A DNA stretch of 64,000 bases from an uncultured Prochlorococcus sp. (GTDB lineage Bacteria; Cyanobacteriota; Cyanobacteriia; PCC-6307; Cyanobiaceae). The notes under the pieces are model-generated. The model saw only the letters and a list, made by a program, of their open reading frames with translations. It did not search any database and was not told the DNA's origin. Numbering within the stretch: position 1 is the stretch's first letter; each line of letters opens with the position of its first letter. The translations under genes were made by a program, and so were the position numbers. Shown here piece by piece: positions 30,059 through 40,575 of the stretch. The stretch lies in NCBI GenBank assembly GCA_902572075.1, contig CACGER010000002.1, forward strand, positions 18,290 to 82,289, written 5' to 3'.

Positions 30059-31360
30059 ATGAAACCTCAACTTACATTACAAACCCCTTTAGAGCTGCCT
30101 TATCAGGAAATTTCTAATTATCTTAATAAATTATGGATTTCAGAAGATAAAGATAATAGTGGAGCTAATACTTTCACATTAATGGTCTGGCAGCCTGCTT
30201 GGCTAGAACAATGCTTGGTTCAAAAAGAATTAGTAAATGGACCAATTACTGGAAACTTAAGTCCAGAGATAATTGAAGTTGCTAAAAAATTTATATTAGA
30301 TCAAGGACTTCCTATCACTACTTCACTTAATAGTGAAGAATTATTGAATTTGTTGAAGGAAAATTTACCTAATAAAGACTTTGAAGATTTTAGAGGTCAA
30401 TTTTTTGAATCAACGATAAGTACATTGAATCCAAGAAGATTAATAACTCTAGCGCCAACCATAAATAAAAATTCAGATATCAAAACTTTTGTATCCGCTT
30501 ACTGTCCATTAAGTGATACCCCAGCTATGCAACCTATTTGTGGGGATTTAGTTGTTATTAGGGGGGACTCGGCCTCAATATCTAATAAGGGATTAAAAAT
30601 AATTGATGAATTATCTATTGATGAATTACCTTCTTGGTTGTGGTGGAATGGAAGCTTGGATGAGTCGCCTGAAATCTTCGAATATTTCACTGATTATGGT
30701 CTAAGGTTAATAATTGATACTGCTCTTGGATCGCCTCAAAGATGTTTAAAAGTTTTAGATCAATTAAATAATTCAAATAAAGCTATTAATGATTTGAATT
30801 GGGTTAGATTGAAAAATTGGAGAGAATCATTGGCAATGATTTTTGATCCGCCTTTGAGAAGACCAATTTTAGATCATATTACTGATATTGACATTGATAT
30901 CGCAGGAGATCATATGATTCAAGCGTTGTTTTTAATTTCATGGATTAGCGATAAACTTGGTTGGTCTTTTCTAAGAGTTGAAACGGATACAGAATCAACA
31001 AAAATAGAGTTTGAAAGAATTAATGGCGAAATAATTTCTACATCAATTAATCCCTTATCTTTAGGAAATCCAAGTATTCATTTAGGACAGGTTATTGGAT
31101 TGAGGCTGATTTCAAAAATTAGTGAGGTTCAAAAAAATAACACTTGTGTAATACTTGGCTGTGAATCAGTGGAATGTATGCGACTTGAAGCCGGGGGAAT
31201 GGCTAATATGGAATTAATAGAGCAAGTTGTTCCAAATTCTTTTTCTACATCAGAGTACGATGTTAGTAAATTATTGGGAAGTAGTAGAGGTAATACCAGT
31301 CCTCTTTTTGAAAATACTATCAAAATAGCTCTTCAAATATTTAATGGTTTGAATAACTAA
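30059..31360 (+). CDS. opcA: G6PDH assembly/activator protein OpcA
   Basis: Allosteric partner that activates and helps oligomerise G6PDH in cyanobacteria, and whose action is redox-linked. Recognised by its position directly after zwf and by blocks such as FTLMVWQPAWLEQCL, SAYCPLSDTPAMQPICGDLVVIRGD, LPSWLWWNGSLDESPE and WVRLKNWRESLAMIFDPPLRR. Length 433 is typical. The protein has no catalytic motifs of its own. It is followed 3 bases later by cobB, making an unusually mixed three-gene unit. Confidence 0.94.
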   Translation: MKPQLTLQTPLELPYQEISNYLNKLWISEDKDNSGANTFTLMVWQPAWLEQCLVQKELVNGPITGNLSPEIIEVAKKFILDQGLPITTSLNSEELLNLLKENLPNKDFEDFRGQFFESTISTLNPRRLITLAPTINKNSDIKTFVSAYCPLSDTPAMQPICGDLVVIRGDSASISNKGLKIIDELSIDELPSWLWWNGSLDESPEIFEYFTDYGLRLIIDTALGSPQRCLKVLDQLNNSNKAINDLNWVRLKNWRESLAMIFDPPLRRPILDHITDIDIDIAGDHMIQALFLISWISDKLGWSFLRVETDTESTKIEFERINGEIISTSINPLSLGNPSIHLGQVIGLRLISKISEVQKNNTCVILGCESVECMRLEAGGMANMELIEQVVPNSFSTSEYDVSKLLGSSRGNTSPLFENTIKIALQIFNGLNN

Positions 31361-31363
31361 TAG

Positions 31364-32755
31364 ATGCCTTGTGTAATATCTTCTCCTTCAACTGATAGCG
31401 GGAAAACTACATTATCTCTTTTGCTATCTTGTTGGGCGTTCTCAAAAGGTATAAAGGTACAAACTTTCAAGGTTGGCCCAGATTATCTTGATCAACAACA
31501 ACTTAGCTCAATTGGCCAACCTATTTGTAGGAATTTAGATATTTTTTTAAGTGGTGAGGAATGGGTTCAAGAAAGTTTTTTTAAACATTCTTTGAAATAT
31601 GAATTCTCGTTAATTGAAGGAGCAATGGGTCTGTTTGATGGACTAGGCTCAACAACCTATTCCAGTACAGCAAATATCTCTAAACTTCTTAATGCTCCAA
31701 TAATTTTTATTGTTAATGCTAGAGGTCAAGTAGCTTCTCTTTTGGCGACTATTCGAGGTTTTAGAGATTTTGATAGTGAGTTGTCAATAGCAGGAATTAT
31801 ATTTAATAACGTTAATTCAGATCGACATAAAAAATTAATCAAAGAAGTTTTTAAAAATGAAGATATCGAAATTCTTGGTTTCTTACCATCTGATTCAAAA
31901 ATAACTTTAAACAAAGCTAATTTAGGTTTGATATCTCCAATGGATAATGGAAAAGAAATTGATGTTGAATATTTTGCAAATTTCGCTGAAAGAAATCTTG
32001 ATGTATTTTCTCTTATTAAATTTCTGAAATCTCCTCAAAAGAAAATAATTAATTCTTTCAATTTAAAAGATTTTAAAATAGACAAAAGTAAACCTATTGC
32101 AATTGCAGAAGATAAAATCTTTCATTTTCAATATCCTGAAACTAAGGAGTTTTTGAGTGAAATAGGTATACCATTGATTTCATGGAGTATTTATGATGAT
32201 GAAGAAATACCTAATGAGGTTTCTTCTTTAATTATTCCTGGGGGGTTCCCTGAAAAATATGCTGATCATATAAGTAACTCTACAAAAAGCTTAAATTCGT
32301 TAAGGAAATTCCGCAAAAATGGATTTATATATGCTGAGTGTGGAGGGATGATGATTTTAGGAGACTTCATAAAAGATGAAAATGGTAATAACCATAAAAT
32401 GAGTGGCATCCTGCCTTTTAGATCAAAAAAAAGTAAACTTTCAGTAGGTTATAGATACATTAAGGGTATAAAAGATACTCCAATCATTAAACAAAATCAA
32501 TTAATTAGAGGACATGAATTTCATTATTGGGAAATTGAAAATAATTTATCTGAATCTGATTTTGGAAAAGTAAAGCATCAGAAGAAACTTTCTTCTCCAT
32601 GGAAAATTAAATCTTGGAAAACCGAATACAAAAATGAAGGCTTTTTTGATGAAAAATTACATGCAAGTTGGATTCACTTACATTTGCCAAGTTCTCCTGA
32701 AGTCGCAAAAAACTTTATAGATGCCACACAAATTACTTTTTCAAAGAATTCTTAA
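31364..32755 (+). CDS. cobB: Cobyrinic acid a,c-diamide synthase
   Basis: ATP- and glutamine-dependent amidation of corrin side chains in B12 (pseudocobalamin) synthesis. The N-terminal dethiobiotin-synthase-like P-loop is SSPSTDSGKTTLS (about 6-18), with VGPDYLD and LIEGAMGLFDG further on. The glutamine amidotransferase domain has PGGFPEKYAD and the nucleophile Cys326 in CGGMMILGD, ending with HASWIHLHLPS. Length 463. The anaerobic-pathway name cbiA would fit the same family. It is in the zwf-opcA transcript and ends on a stop shared (TTAA) with the convergent gene. Confidence 0.94.
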   Translation: MPCVISSPSTDSGKTTLSLLLSCWAFSKGIKVQTFKVGPDYLDQQQLSSIGQPICRNLDIFLSGEEWVQESFFKHSLKYEFSLIEGAMGLFDGLGSTTYSSTANISKLLNAPIIFIVNARGQVASLLATIRGFRDFDSELSIAGIIFNNVNSDRHKKLIKEVFKNEDIEILGFLPSDSKITLNKANLGLISPMDNGKEIDVEYFANFAERNLDVFSLIKFLKSPQKKIINSFNLKDFKIDKSKPIAIAEDKIFHFQYPETKEFLSEIGIPLISWSIYDDEEIPNEVSSLIIPGGFPEKYADHISNSTKSLNSLRKFRKNGFIYAECGGMMILGDFIKDENGNNHKMSGILPFRSKKSKLSVGYRYIKGIKDTPIIKQNQLIRGHEFHYWEIENNLSESDFGKVKHQKKLSSPWKIKSWKTEYKNEGFFDEKLHASWIHLHLPSSPEVAKNFIDATQITFSKNS

Positions 32756-33231
32756 TTTATTATCAAATCAAATATTTTGAGAGGAGAACCCAAAAAACAC
32801 ATTCCAGGCAAAGTGATTAATGGTCCTAAAAAACTCCCCACCACGACCTCAATTTTTGTATGACCCAGAGTTTCTTTTAACAGTAATTCAGATTGAGGGT
32901 CTAGTTTTTTTGATAGTTTATTAATTTCTGCAGCTTGAATTCCAGCTGATTTTCGAACCCCACTAGCGTCATACATAACTATTAGTGCTATAGCAACTGA
33001 TAATGCGAATATTGAGCTGTCAAATCCTAATTCATAACCTATACCAGATGAAGCACCAGTTATTAAGGCGGAATGACTTGAAGGCATACCACCGGTCTCG
33101 AACATAATTCCAAATCTTATCTCTCCGGTTGAAAAGAAATTGAATACAATTTTAAAAAATTGAGCTAGAAAACAGGATAATAAGCTCCAGAAAAGAACTG
33201 AATTATTAAAAAGGGTAAAAAATTCAGACAT
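32752..33231 (-). CDS. Divergent PAP2 family membrane protein (DUF212)
   Basis: A 159-residue membrane protein with hydrophobic segments near residues 8-27, 52-70, 74-88 and at the C terminus. The motifs GGMPSSHSALITG and the following VMYDASGVRKSAGIQA, and the late LGHTKIEVVVGSFLG, identify the DUF212/divergent PAP2 family, related to membrane phosphatases. The biological substrate is unknown. It is 13 bases after crtE on the minus strand, so it is probably co-transcribed with it; a role in prenyl-phosphate turnover is a speculation from that position. Confidence 0.88.
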   Translation of the reverse strand: MSEFFTLFNNSVLFWSLLSCFLAQFFKIVFNFFSTGEIRFGIMFETGGMPSSHSALITGASSGIGYELGFDSSIFALSVAIALIVMYDASGVRKSAGIQAAEINKLSKKLDPQSELLLKETLGHTKIEVVVGSFLGPLITLPGMCFLGSPLKIFDLIIN

Positions 33232-33244
33232 AAATTAATACTAT

Positions 33245-34147
33245 TTATCTGTCTCTATTTGTAATAAAGTCGGCTAATGATAATAAATACTTTGCATCTG
33301 CCCCCCAAGGTTCAATTGCTTTTTTTGCTTTTTCAACCAAATCAAATGCTCTTTTCTTTGACTCCTCCATTCCAAGTAATTTTGGATAAGTAGTTTTGTC
33401 AGCCAAGAGGTCTTTGCCCGCAGTTTTACCAAGCTTTTCACTGCTGGAAGTTAAATCAAGAATATCATCTATTATTTGGAAGGCTAAACCAATTCCCTCT
33501 GCATATGTTGTTAGAGCATGTAATAGTTTTTCGTTTGCTCCTGCGATCATGGCGCCTGTTCTTACGCATGCCTTTAATAAAGCCCCAGTCTTATGAAGAT
33601 GGATATATTCAAGAGTTTCAAGGTCGACTTCTTTCCCTTCGCATTCCAAATCAACAACTTGTCCCCCGACGAGTCCTGGTGCGCCTGCAACTAGGGATAA
33701 TTCCCCAATTACATTTAATAATCTAGTTGGATCGACTCCAGGGCTTCTTAGAGAGACCATTTCAAAGGCCCTTGTTAATAAAGCATCGCCTGCAAGTATA
33801 GCTATTGCATCTCCATATACTTTATGGTTTGTTGGCCTACCTCTCCTCAAGTCATCATTATCCATGGCGGGCAGATCATCATGAATCAAGGACATTGTAT
33901 GGATCATTTCTATCGCTACTGCAGTAGGAACAGCAAGAGAGGGTTCTCCTCCAGCAAGTGAGCAAGAGGCTAAACATAAAATTGGACGTATTCTTTTCCC
34001 TCCTGCCAAAAGGGAATATCTCATTGATTCTCTTAATATTTCTGGGTTCTCAGGACCCAAGGAATAATCAAGTGCATCTTCTACAACCTTTTTTGTGTTT
34101 TTAAGATATTTTTCAAAATCAGAAATACTATTTATAACTTCAGTCAT
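33245..34147 (-). CDS. crtE: Geranylgeranyl diphosphate synthase (prenyltransferase)
   Basis: trans-Prenyltransferase providing the C20 precursor for carotenoids and chlorophyll phytol. The first aspartate-rich motif is [17 protein letters not shown] and the second is FQIIDDILD, with GGKRIRP as the early IPP-binding block. Length 300 and the extra residues inside the first Asp-rich motif match bacterial/plastid GGPP and FPP synthases; in cyanobacteria the single such gene acts as GGPPS. It is flanked by folD upstream and the PAP2-like gene downstream, all on the minus strand. Confidence 0.94.
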   Translation of the reverse strand: MTEVINSISDFEKYLKNTKKVVEDALDYSLGPENPEILRESMRYSLLAGGKRIRPILCLASCSLAGGEPSLAVPTAVAIEMIHTMSLIHDDLPAMDNDDLRRGRPTNHKVYGDAIAILAGDALLTRAFEMVSLRSPGVDPTRLLNVIGELSLVAGAPGLVGGQVVDLECEGKEVDLETLEYIHLHKTGALLKACVRTGAMIAGANEKLLHALTTYAEGIGLAFQIIDDILDLTSSSEKLGKTAGKDLLADKTTYPKLLGMEESKKRAFDLVEKAKKAIEPWGADAKYLLSLADFITNRDR

Positions 34148-34184
34148 TTTATACCTTTAGTAAAAAAAATTTTCATCTTGGAGT

Positions 34185-35081
34185 CTATGACAAGAGGTCA
34201 TTAACAGTTGATGATAAACCAAATTGTTTTTGCCAGCTAAAAATAGTATTTACAAGTAACATTGTTACTGTCATTGGACCAACACCTCCTGGTACTGGTG
34301 TGTAAGCAAATACTTTAGAAATGACATCTTCTAATAATACATCGCCACATAATCTGGTTTGATTTTTATCTGAACTTTTTAATCTATGTATCCCAACATC
34401 AATAATTACTGCTCCTTCTTTCACAAAACTCGAATCTACAAGATTGGGCTTTCCTGCAGCGGCAATTAGTATGTCGGCTTCTCTGCAGACTTTATTCAAA
34501 TTTAATGTTTTTGAATGAGTCATTGTTACCGTGCCATTTAGATTCAATAACATTAACGATAGGGGTTTCCCAACAAGTAAACTTCTTCCGATAACAACAA
34601 TTTTCTTGCCTTCAATAGTAATATTTTGGGATCTTAATAAATTAATAATTCCTGCTGGTGTACATGATCTCATCGCAGGCTCATTTTTCACTAATTTACC
34701 GATGTTGATCTCATTTAATCCATCTACATCTTTGCTTGGATTAATATGACTGATCAGTTTTTGCTCATCAAACTTCTTTGGGATGGGAAGTTGCAGCAAC
34801 ATTCCATCAATATCCTTATCAGAATTCAGTTTGGTTATTAATTGTTCAACTTCTTTTTGCTCTACATTTTCTTTAAGATGAAAGATAAAGCTCTTTATTC
34901 CAATTCTTGAACATGCTTTTTCCTTGTTATTGACATAAACACCACTTGCGGGGTCTTCACCTATTCTTATTACAGCTAAACCGGGGGCTCTTTTTGCAAT
35001 TTTTTTATTACTAGATATGTAGTCATTTAATCTTTCTTCAATTTCAAGAGATAATTTTTTACCGTCTAATTTTAATGACAT
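34185..35081 (-). CDS. folD: Bifunctional methylene-THF dehydrogenase/cyclohydrolase
   Basis: Interconverts 5,10-methylene- and 10-formyl-tetrahydrofolate with NADP. Family blocks: [23 protein letters not shown] including the catalytic Lys, LLQLPIPK, the PSKDVDG loop, PCTPAGI-like [23 protein letters not shown], and the C-terminal [16 protein letters not shown]. Length 298 is normal. In the second block the usual QLPLP reads QLPIP. It lies 37 bases upstream of crtE, same strand, and is divergent from the HD phosphohydrolase. Confidence 0.97.
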   Translation of the reverse strand: MSLKLDGKKLSLEIEERLNDYISSNKKIAKRAPGLAVIRIGEDPASGVYVNNKEKACSRIGIKSFIFHLKENVEQKEVEQLITKLNSDKDIDGMLLQLPIPKKFDEQKLISHINPSKDVDGLNEINIGKLVKNEPAMRSCTPAGIINLLRSQNITIEGKKIVVIGRSLLVGKPLSLMLLNLNGTVTMTHSKTLNLNKVCREADILIAAAGKPNLVDSSFVKEGAVIIDVGIHRLKSSDKNQTRLCGDVLLEDVISKVFAYTPVPGGVGPMTVTMLLVNTIFSWQKQFGLSSTVNDLLS

Positions 35082-35155
35082 TTAGAAAAACATCTCCTTT
35101 TTACACTTAGCATGCCTATAATTTTAAATTATTCAAATAGATTTATTTATATTCT

Positions 35156-36628
35156 GTGCAAAACATCACAACTCCCTTAAAGAAAATGTTTCATCTGTGG
35201 AGGCGAAGTCAAATTCCGGTAAAACAACCAATTAAGATTTCAAGAATAGATAATCTCATAATTTTTTTGGTATGCATCTTAATTTCAATAATTTCTTCTT
35301 ATAAATTACTTCTTATCTCGCCTTTAGATATCACAGATATTTTTTCTTGGCTTTTGACTTTTACTGAAATACTAGTTAGTTCCGGAATTTTGATATTAGT
35401 TTCAAAAAAAGAAAATCCCACAATTTCTTCAAGACAGATCATCCTAATCATTACTCTTCTTTTAGCAGTACAAGCCACGAAATTATTTTTGGCTACAAGC
35501 ATAAGTCCATTATCTATAATAATTCCACCGGCATTAATAATATCTCAAGGAATGGGAAGCATAACAGCTTTAGCTTGGGTATCAATAGCAAGCTTTAGTT
35601 GGCCAGATCCAGCAGTTACTGTAAATAATAATTTATTTTTTATTTTATTAGTTTGCGCTTCAGTAGTATCTCTACTTGGAGGAAGAATTAGAAGTAGGGC
35701 TCAATTACTTCAGCTTTCAATTTTTGTACCCATAGGATCGTTCTTGAGTCAGTGGGTATTAATAGGTAAAGATAATAAACCTTTTTTTGACAATCAAGAA
35801 TTTGTTTTAGCTAAAGGGGATATATTTTCTGATTCCTTGCTATTGGCAATAGTAATGCTTTTTACTATATTATTTATTCCTATTTTTGAATCAATATTCG
35901 GATTATTAACTAAAGCAAGATTACTCGAATTGGCAGATAAGGAGAAACCTTTAATTAGAAGATTGTCTCTTGAAGCTCCTGGGACTTTTGAACATACCCT
36001 ACTAATATGTGGATTAGCAGAGGAAGCAACAAGATTGATTGGTGGCGATATTGATTTAATTAAAACTGGTGGACTATATCATGATGTGGGTAAATTACAT
36101 GCACCTAATTGGTTTATCGAAAATCAGGATGGTTCAAAAAATCCGCATGACGAATTAGATGATCCGATTAAAAGTGCAGAAGTATTACAAGCACATGTTG
36201 ATGAAGGATTAAAATTTGCAAGAAAAAATAGACTACCTAAACCGATAGCTAATTTTATCCCTGAACATCAAGGTACCCTAAAAATGGGATATTTTTTTCA
36301 AAAAGCTAAAGAAAGAAATCTCGACATTAATGAATATTATTTTAGATACAAAGGCCCTATTCCTCAGTCAAAAGAAACAGCTATTTTAATGCTTGCAGAT
36401 GGTTGTGAAGCAGCACTAAGAGCTATGAATATTAATGCATCTGATCAAGAAGCTTTGGAAACAATATCTAAAATTATCTACTCACGTCAAAAAGATGGTC
36501 AATTAGATGATAGTGATTTATCGAAGGGAGAAATCTTTTTAATAAAAAGAGCCTTCTTGAATGTATGGAAAAGAATTAGACATAGAAGAATTCAATATCC
36601 AACAACTAAAAATAATACTTTTTCTTGA
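35156..36628 (+). CDS. pgpH: 7TM HD-domain phosphohydrolase, PgpH type (likely c-di-AMP phosphodiesterase)
   Basis: Residues about 25-255 hold roughly seven to eight hydrophobic segments, then an HD domain: His280 (PGTFEHTLL), His309-Asp310 (GLYHDVGKL), and the PgpH-type blocks IENQ...NPHDEL, HVDEGL, IPEHQGTLKMGYFFQKA. This arrangement matches 7TMR-HD/PgpH enzymes that hydrolyse cyclic di-AMP. At 490 residues it lacks most of the large extracytoplasmic domain of PgpH from Gram-positive bacteria. GTG at 35156 gives this length; an ATG 30 bases on is an alternative. The c-di-AMP activity is inferred from family, not shown. Confidence 0.82.
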   Translation: MQNITTPLKKMFHLWRRSQIPVKQPIKISRIDNLIIFLVCILISIISSYKLLLISPLDITDIFSWLLTFTEILVSSGILILVSKKENPTISSRQIILIITLLLAVQATKLFLATSISPLSIIIPPALIISQGMGSITALAWVSIASFSWPDPAVTVNNNLFFILLVCASVVSLLGGRIRSRAQLLQLSIFVPIGSFLSQWVLIGKDNKPFFDNQEFVLAKGDIFSDSLLLAIVMLFTILFIPIFESIFGLLTKARLLELADKEKPLIRRLSLEAPGTFEHTLLICGLAEEATRLIGGDIDLIKTGGLYHDVGKLHAPNWFIENQDGSKNPHDELDDPIKSAEVLQAHVDEGLKFARKNRLPKPIANFIPEHQGTLKMGYFFQKAKERNLDINEYYFRYKGPIPQSKETAILMLADGCEAALRAMNINASDQEALETISKIIYSRQKDGQLDDSDLSKGEIFLIKRAFLNVWKRIRHRRIQYPTTKNNTFS

Positions 36629-36643
36629 CTTTATTTAAATAAT

Positions 36644-37039
36644 TTATGGCCTAATACTTCTTCTATGTTTCGGATTACACCAATACAAGAGGGCCATGAT
36701 ACTGAGCAAAGCGATTAGTAAAGTTAAACTACCAATTCCAAAAATACCTTCTTTTAGTCTAATTAATCTAACAACTGAATATGGTGTAGTTCCAGCAATT
36801 ACCATTGAAAGGGATACTAACGTCAACGTAACGCCCCATTTTCTCTCCGCTAAAAGAGCAGAAGATGAAATTATCCCTACTATCGCAGCAGGCCAGCCAA
36901 GGCTACTAGCCAAAGTTATGTTTGCAGCCCTGTAAGGAGGTATAAAAATAGTGATTAAAGTTATCGTTGGTAAAGCAATTATGTTAGAAATTAATCCTAT
37001 CCAAGCCAAAGTCCAATATCCAATTACCCTTTCTCTCAT
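36644..37039 (-). CDS. Hypothetical four-helix membrane protein
   Basis: A 131-residue very hydrophobic protein with about four membrane segments (roughly 8-30, 36-60, 70-88, 97-118) and a basic C-terminal tail (CNPKHRRSIRP). I do not recognise a family. Codon use is like the neighbours. It is convergent with the HD phosphohydrolase, with 15 bases between stop codons, and lies downstream of leuA on the same strand, 80 bases away. Confidence 0.65.
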   Translation of the reverse strand: MRERVIGYWTLAWIGLISNIIALPTITLITIFIPPYRAANITLASSLGWPAAIVGIISSSALLAERKWGVTLTLVSLSMVIAGTTPYSVVRLIRLKEGIFGIGSLTLLIALLSIMALLYWCNPKHRRSIRP

Positions 37040-37120
37040 TATTGACCGCTTTAACTAATAAATTAATCTACAATATTAAGAGGTTATTTTGAATCCTACT
37101 TAATATTCTTAAGAAATAAT

Positions 37121-38761
37121 TTAATTTGTAGGATTAGATAAAAATGTATTTTCAGAATTTTCTAAATTATCAAATTGTGGGTGAATAGAATTCTTTTTCT
37201 CAGAAAAAACAAGCCTATTTAAAGCATTAACGTAAGCATTCGCTGCAGCAACTACAACATCTGTATCAGCAGAATGACCAGAATATATTTTATTATCCCT
37301 TCTTATCCTTATTGTTACTTCGCCCAAAGCGTCAATTCCCTCTGTTACCGACTTAACAGAAAATTCAATTAATTCATTAGGAACTTTAGCTAATTTATTT
37401 AAAGCTTCGCATACAGCATCAACGGGTCCAGTGCCTATTGATACAGCAGTATCCTCGGTATTATCTTCCGTATTTAAAAGCGAAATGGTGGCAGTAGGTT
37501 TAGATGCGTTACCGCAACTAACTTGTACAAGACTTAATTGAAATTTAGCTTCTGGGAGCTGAACTTGCTCACTAACAATTGCTTCTAAGTCTCTATCAGT
37601 GATTTCTCTTTTCCTGTCAGCTAAGTCCTTAAAACGAGCAAAAGCATCATTTAAATCTTCTCGACTCAAGTCATATCCCATTTCTTCTAATCTTGCTCTT
37701 ACGGCACTTCTTCCACTAAGTTTTCCTAATGATATTTTGTTGTCACTCAAACCAACAGTTTTTGCATCGATAATTTCGTAAGTTAGTCTATTTTTTAAAA
37801 CCCCATCCTGATGAATGCCTGACTCATGTGCAAAAGCGTTGGCTCCTACAATTGCTTTATTTGGTTGAACAGTCATTCCAGTTAGATTGGAAACAAGTCT
37901 AGAGGTTTTTGTTATTTCTTCTGTTCTTATAGCCGTAAGAGGAGTTGGGGAATCTGGATTTCTTTTGAAAAAACTATTAAAAAAACTTTTCCTAACATGA
38001 AGTGCCATTACTAATTCTTCTAGAGAGGCATTCCCGGCTCTTTCACCAATTCCATTAATAGTACATTCTAGTTGTCTTACTCCATTTTTTACTGCCTCAA
38101 GAAAATTGGCAACTGCTAAACCTAAATCATTATGACCATGAACAGAGATTACTGCCTCATCAATATTTGGAACATTTTTATTTATATCGGCAATTAGTTT
38201 GCCAAATTCACTAGGAGTTGTAAATCCAACAGTATCAGGTATGTTTATTGTTGTTGCTCCTGCAGAAATTGCTAGTTGTATCACTTCGTATAAAAAGTCA
38301 GGATCACTCCTCGAGGCATCTTCACAAGAAAACTCAATATCATCTACTAATGATTTTGCATAATTAACCATTTCTGGAACTATTTGAAGAACATCTTTCC
38401 TTGATTTTTTAAGTTTATGCTTAAGATGAATATCACTTGTCGCAATAAAAGTATGTATTCTTTTTTTTGGAGCTGGACTTACTGCTTCGTAACATGCTTT
38501 TATATCTCCTTTAGACGCTCTAGCTAAGCCGCATATTATAGGGCCATTTTCTTTCCCGACTGCATTAGCAATTTTATTAACAGCTTTAAAATCTCCTGGA
38601 CTTGCAAAAGGGAATCCAGCTTCAATAACATCTACTCCTAATCTTGCTAATTGATGGGCGATAGCAAGTTTTTCTTCAAGATTTAAACTGGCACCAGGAG
38701 ATTGCTCTCCATCTCGAAGAGTTGTATCAAATATCAAAATTCTTCCTGGATCTTTTGACAT
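37121..38761 (-). CDS. leuA: 2-isopropylmalate synthase
   Basis: First committed enzyme of leucine synthesis. The N-terminal TIM-barrel has [16 protein letters not shown] and metal-binding [29 protein letters not shown] belongs to the subdomain between; the C-terminal regulatory domain (about 395-530) binds leucine and ends with [19 protein letters not shown]. Length 546 is typical of the long bacterial form. Homocitrate or citramalate synthases are related, but the start motif and full regulatory domain favour LeuA. Confidence 0.96.
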   Translation of the reverse strand: MSKDPGRILIFDTTLRDGEQSPGASLNLEEKLAIAHQLARLGVDVIEAGFPFASPGDFKAVNKIANAVGKENGPIICGLARASKGDIKACYEAVSPAPKKRIHTFIATSDIHLKHKLKKSRKDVLQIVPEMVNYAKSLVDDIEFSCEDASRSDPDFLYEVIQLAISAGATTINIPDTVGFTTPSEFGKLIADINKNVPNIDEAVISVHGHNDLGLAVANFLEAVKNGVRQLECTINGIGERAGNASLEELVMALHVRKSFFNSFFKRNPDSPTPLTAIRTEEITKTSRLVSNLTGMTVQPNKAIVGANAFAHESGIHQDGVLKNRLTYEIIDAKTVGLSDNKISLGKLSGRSAVRARLEEMGYDLSREDLNDAFARFKDLADRKREITDRDLEAIVSEQVQLPEAKFQLSLVQVSCGNASKPTATISLLNTEDNTEDTAVSIGTGPVDAVCEALNKLAKVPNELIEFSVKSVTEGIDALGEVTIRIRRDNKIYSGHSADTDVVVAAANAYVNALNRLVFSEKKNSIHPQFDNLENSENTFLSNPTN

Positions 38762-38986
38762 CAGATGGAATAACTAAACTTATATTAAGCTAATTAAAAA
38801 AATTTGACTAGATTTAGTTCAATAATTATTTGCTGAAACTTTATAACTTAAATAATATTGATTAAAATTCTAAAAAAAAAAATAAAATACTAAAATTTTT
38901 AAAGTATTCTTTTATGATCAAAGTCTCCTTTCTTAAAAGGTTAATTTTGGTTTTTTATAGAATTTCAGGCATAAATTATAAAAAGT

Positions 38987-40570
38987 ATGAATGGGCGATA
39001 CACTCAAAAAAATGTTTTAGGTCAGTTAGCAATAGTTTTACATGCTCATTTACCTTATGTCAGAAAAAATGAAAAAAACTCCTTAGAAGAGGATTGGTTA
39101 TTTCAGGCGATTCTGGAATGTTATATACCACTACTTCAATCAATAGAATCTTCCAAAAATGAAAATCCTGAAAATACAAAACTTACTATTAGTTTGTCTC
39201 CAACATTATTATCACTTCTAAATAATAAACAAATTCAAGAAACTTTCCCAAGCTGGATTAAAACAAGAAATGATTTCCTAAATGAACTGCCAATAGAAGA
39301 AAAAAATGCCTCCACATTTTTATTAAATAATCTTAATGATAAATACTCATACTGGCAAAATTGTTCTGGAAACTTAATTGAAAAGTTTAGGGTTTTAAAT
39401 AATTCTGGAAATTTAGATATTCTTACTTGTGCTGCTACTCACGGATATTTGCCGATTCTAAGGGAGAATCCTGAAACTGTTAAAGGACAAATTAATACTG
39501 CAATTAGGTGCCATAAAAATATTTTTGGAACAAAGCCTTTAGGAATTTGGTTACCTGAATGTGCTTATTATGAGAATTTAGACGAGATACTAATTAATTC
39601 CGGAATAAAATATGCAATCTTAGACGGTCATGGGATTCTTAATGCCACACCAAGGCCTAGGTATGGCGTGTACGCCCCAATCTGCTCGAAAAAAGGAGTT
39701 GCCTTCTTCGGAAGAGATAGTGAGTCAACTTTGCCCGTTTGGTCTGCTAAGGATGGATTCCCTGGAGATAAAGTTTATAGAGAATTTCATAAAGATTTAG
39801 GATGGGAATTACCGATCTCTAAGCTCCAAAAGAAAGGTATCTCAACTAAAAGACCTTTGGGTTTGAAGTTTCATAAGATTACAGATAATAAGGTGCCATT
39901 AGGGGAAAAGGCGTTTTACTTAGAAAATGAAGCAAAAAAGAAGGCTGCAGAACATGCTGATGATTATCTTATCGCGAGATCCAAACAATTAGAAAAATTA
40001 ACATTATCCTCTTCCTTTAAGCCCTTATTGGTAGCTCCATTTGATGCAGAGTTATTTGGTCATTGGTGGTATGAGGGACCTTTTTTTATTGAAAATATCT
40101 TAAAGAACTCCAGTAAATATTCAATTAAGCTTACAAATTTAAAAGAATTCTTACTTCAAAAGCCAAAACTTCAGATTTGCGATCCATCACCATCAAGCTG
40201 GGGACAAGGAGGTTACCATAATTACTGGATTAATGATGCAAATGCATGGATTGTTCCAGAGATCACAAAAGCAGGCTCAACTTTTGTTGATTTATGCTCG
40301 AAAAATTTCAACAATGACTTATCCTCAAGACTTTACAAGCAAGCAGCAAGAGAATTACTTCTCTCTGAGTCCTCTGATTGGAGTTTTATCTTAAGAGCTG
40401 GAACTACAACCGAACTTGCAAAAGAGAGGATAGAAAGACACTTGTTCAGGTTCTGGAAAATAGTTGAAATGATTAAAAATCATTCATATATTAATTATAA
40501 ATTTCTTGAAGATATTGAGGAAGAGGATAAAGTTTTCCCAGATATTAATATTGACGATTGGCGAAAATAA
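38987..40570 (+). CDS. GH57 family alpha-glucan branching-type enzyme
   Basis: Family 57 glycoside hydrolase with the branching-enzyme architecture. The N-terminal barrel begins with LAIVLHAHLPYVR; the nucleophile candidate is Glu191 (GIWLPECAYYEN) and the acid Asp353 (APFDAELFGHWWYEGP), close to the positions in characterised archaeal GH57 branching enzymes. The C-terminal helical domain (DUF1957) has PSSWGQGGYHNYWIND and ESSDWSFILRAGTT. Length 527. Expected to add alpha-1,6 branches to glycogen, beside the usual GlgB elsewhere in the genome; activity is inferred. Confidence 0.85.
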   Translation: MNGRYTQKNVLGQLAIVLHAHLPYVRKNEKNSLEEDWLFQAILECYIPLLQSIESSKNENPENTKLTISLSPTLLSLLNNKQIQETFPSWIKTRNDFLNELPIEEKNASTFLLNNLNDKYSYWQNCSGNLIEKFRVLNNSGNLDILTCAATHGYLPILRENPETVKGQINTAIRCHKNIFGTKPLGIWLPECAYYENLDEILINSGIKYAILDGHGILNATPRPRYGVYAPICSKKGVAFFGRDSESTLPVWSAKDGFPGDKVYREFHKDLGWELPISKLQKKGISTKRPLGLKFHKITDNKVPLGEKAFYLENEAKKKAAEHADDYLIARSKQLEKLTLSSSFKPLLVAPFDAELFGHWWYEGPFFIENILKNSSKYSIKLTNLKEFLLQKPKLQICDPSPSSWGQGGYHNYWINDANAWIVPEITKAGSTFVDLCSKNFNNDLSSRLYKQAARELLLSESSDWSFILRAGTTTELAKERIERHLFRFWKIVEMIKNHSYINYKFLEDIEEEDKVFPDINIDDWRK

Positions 40571-40575
40571 ACATA

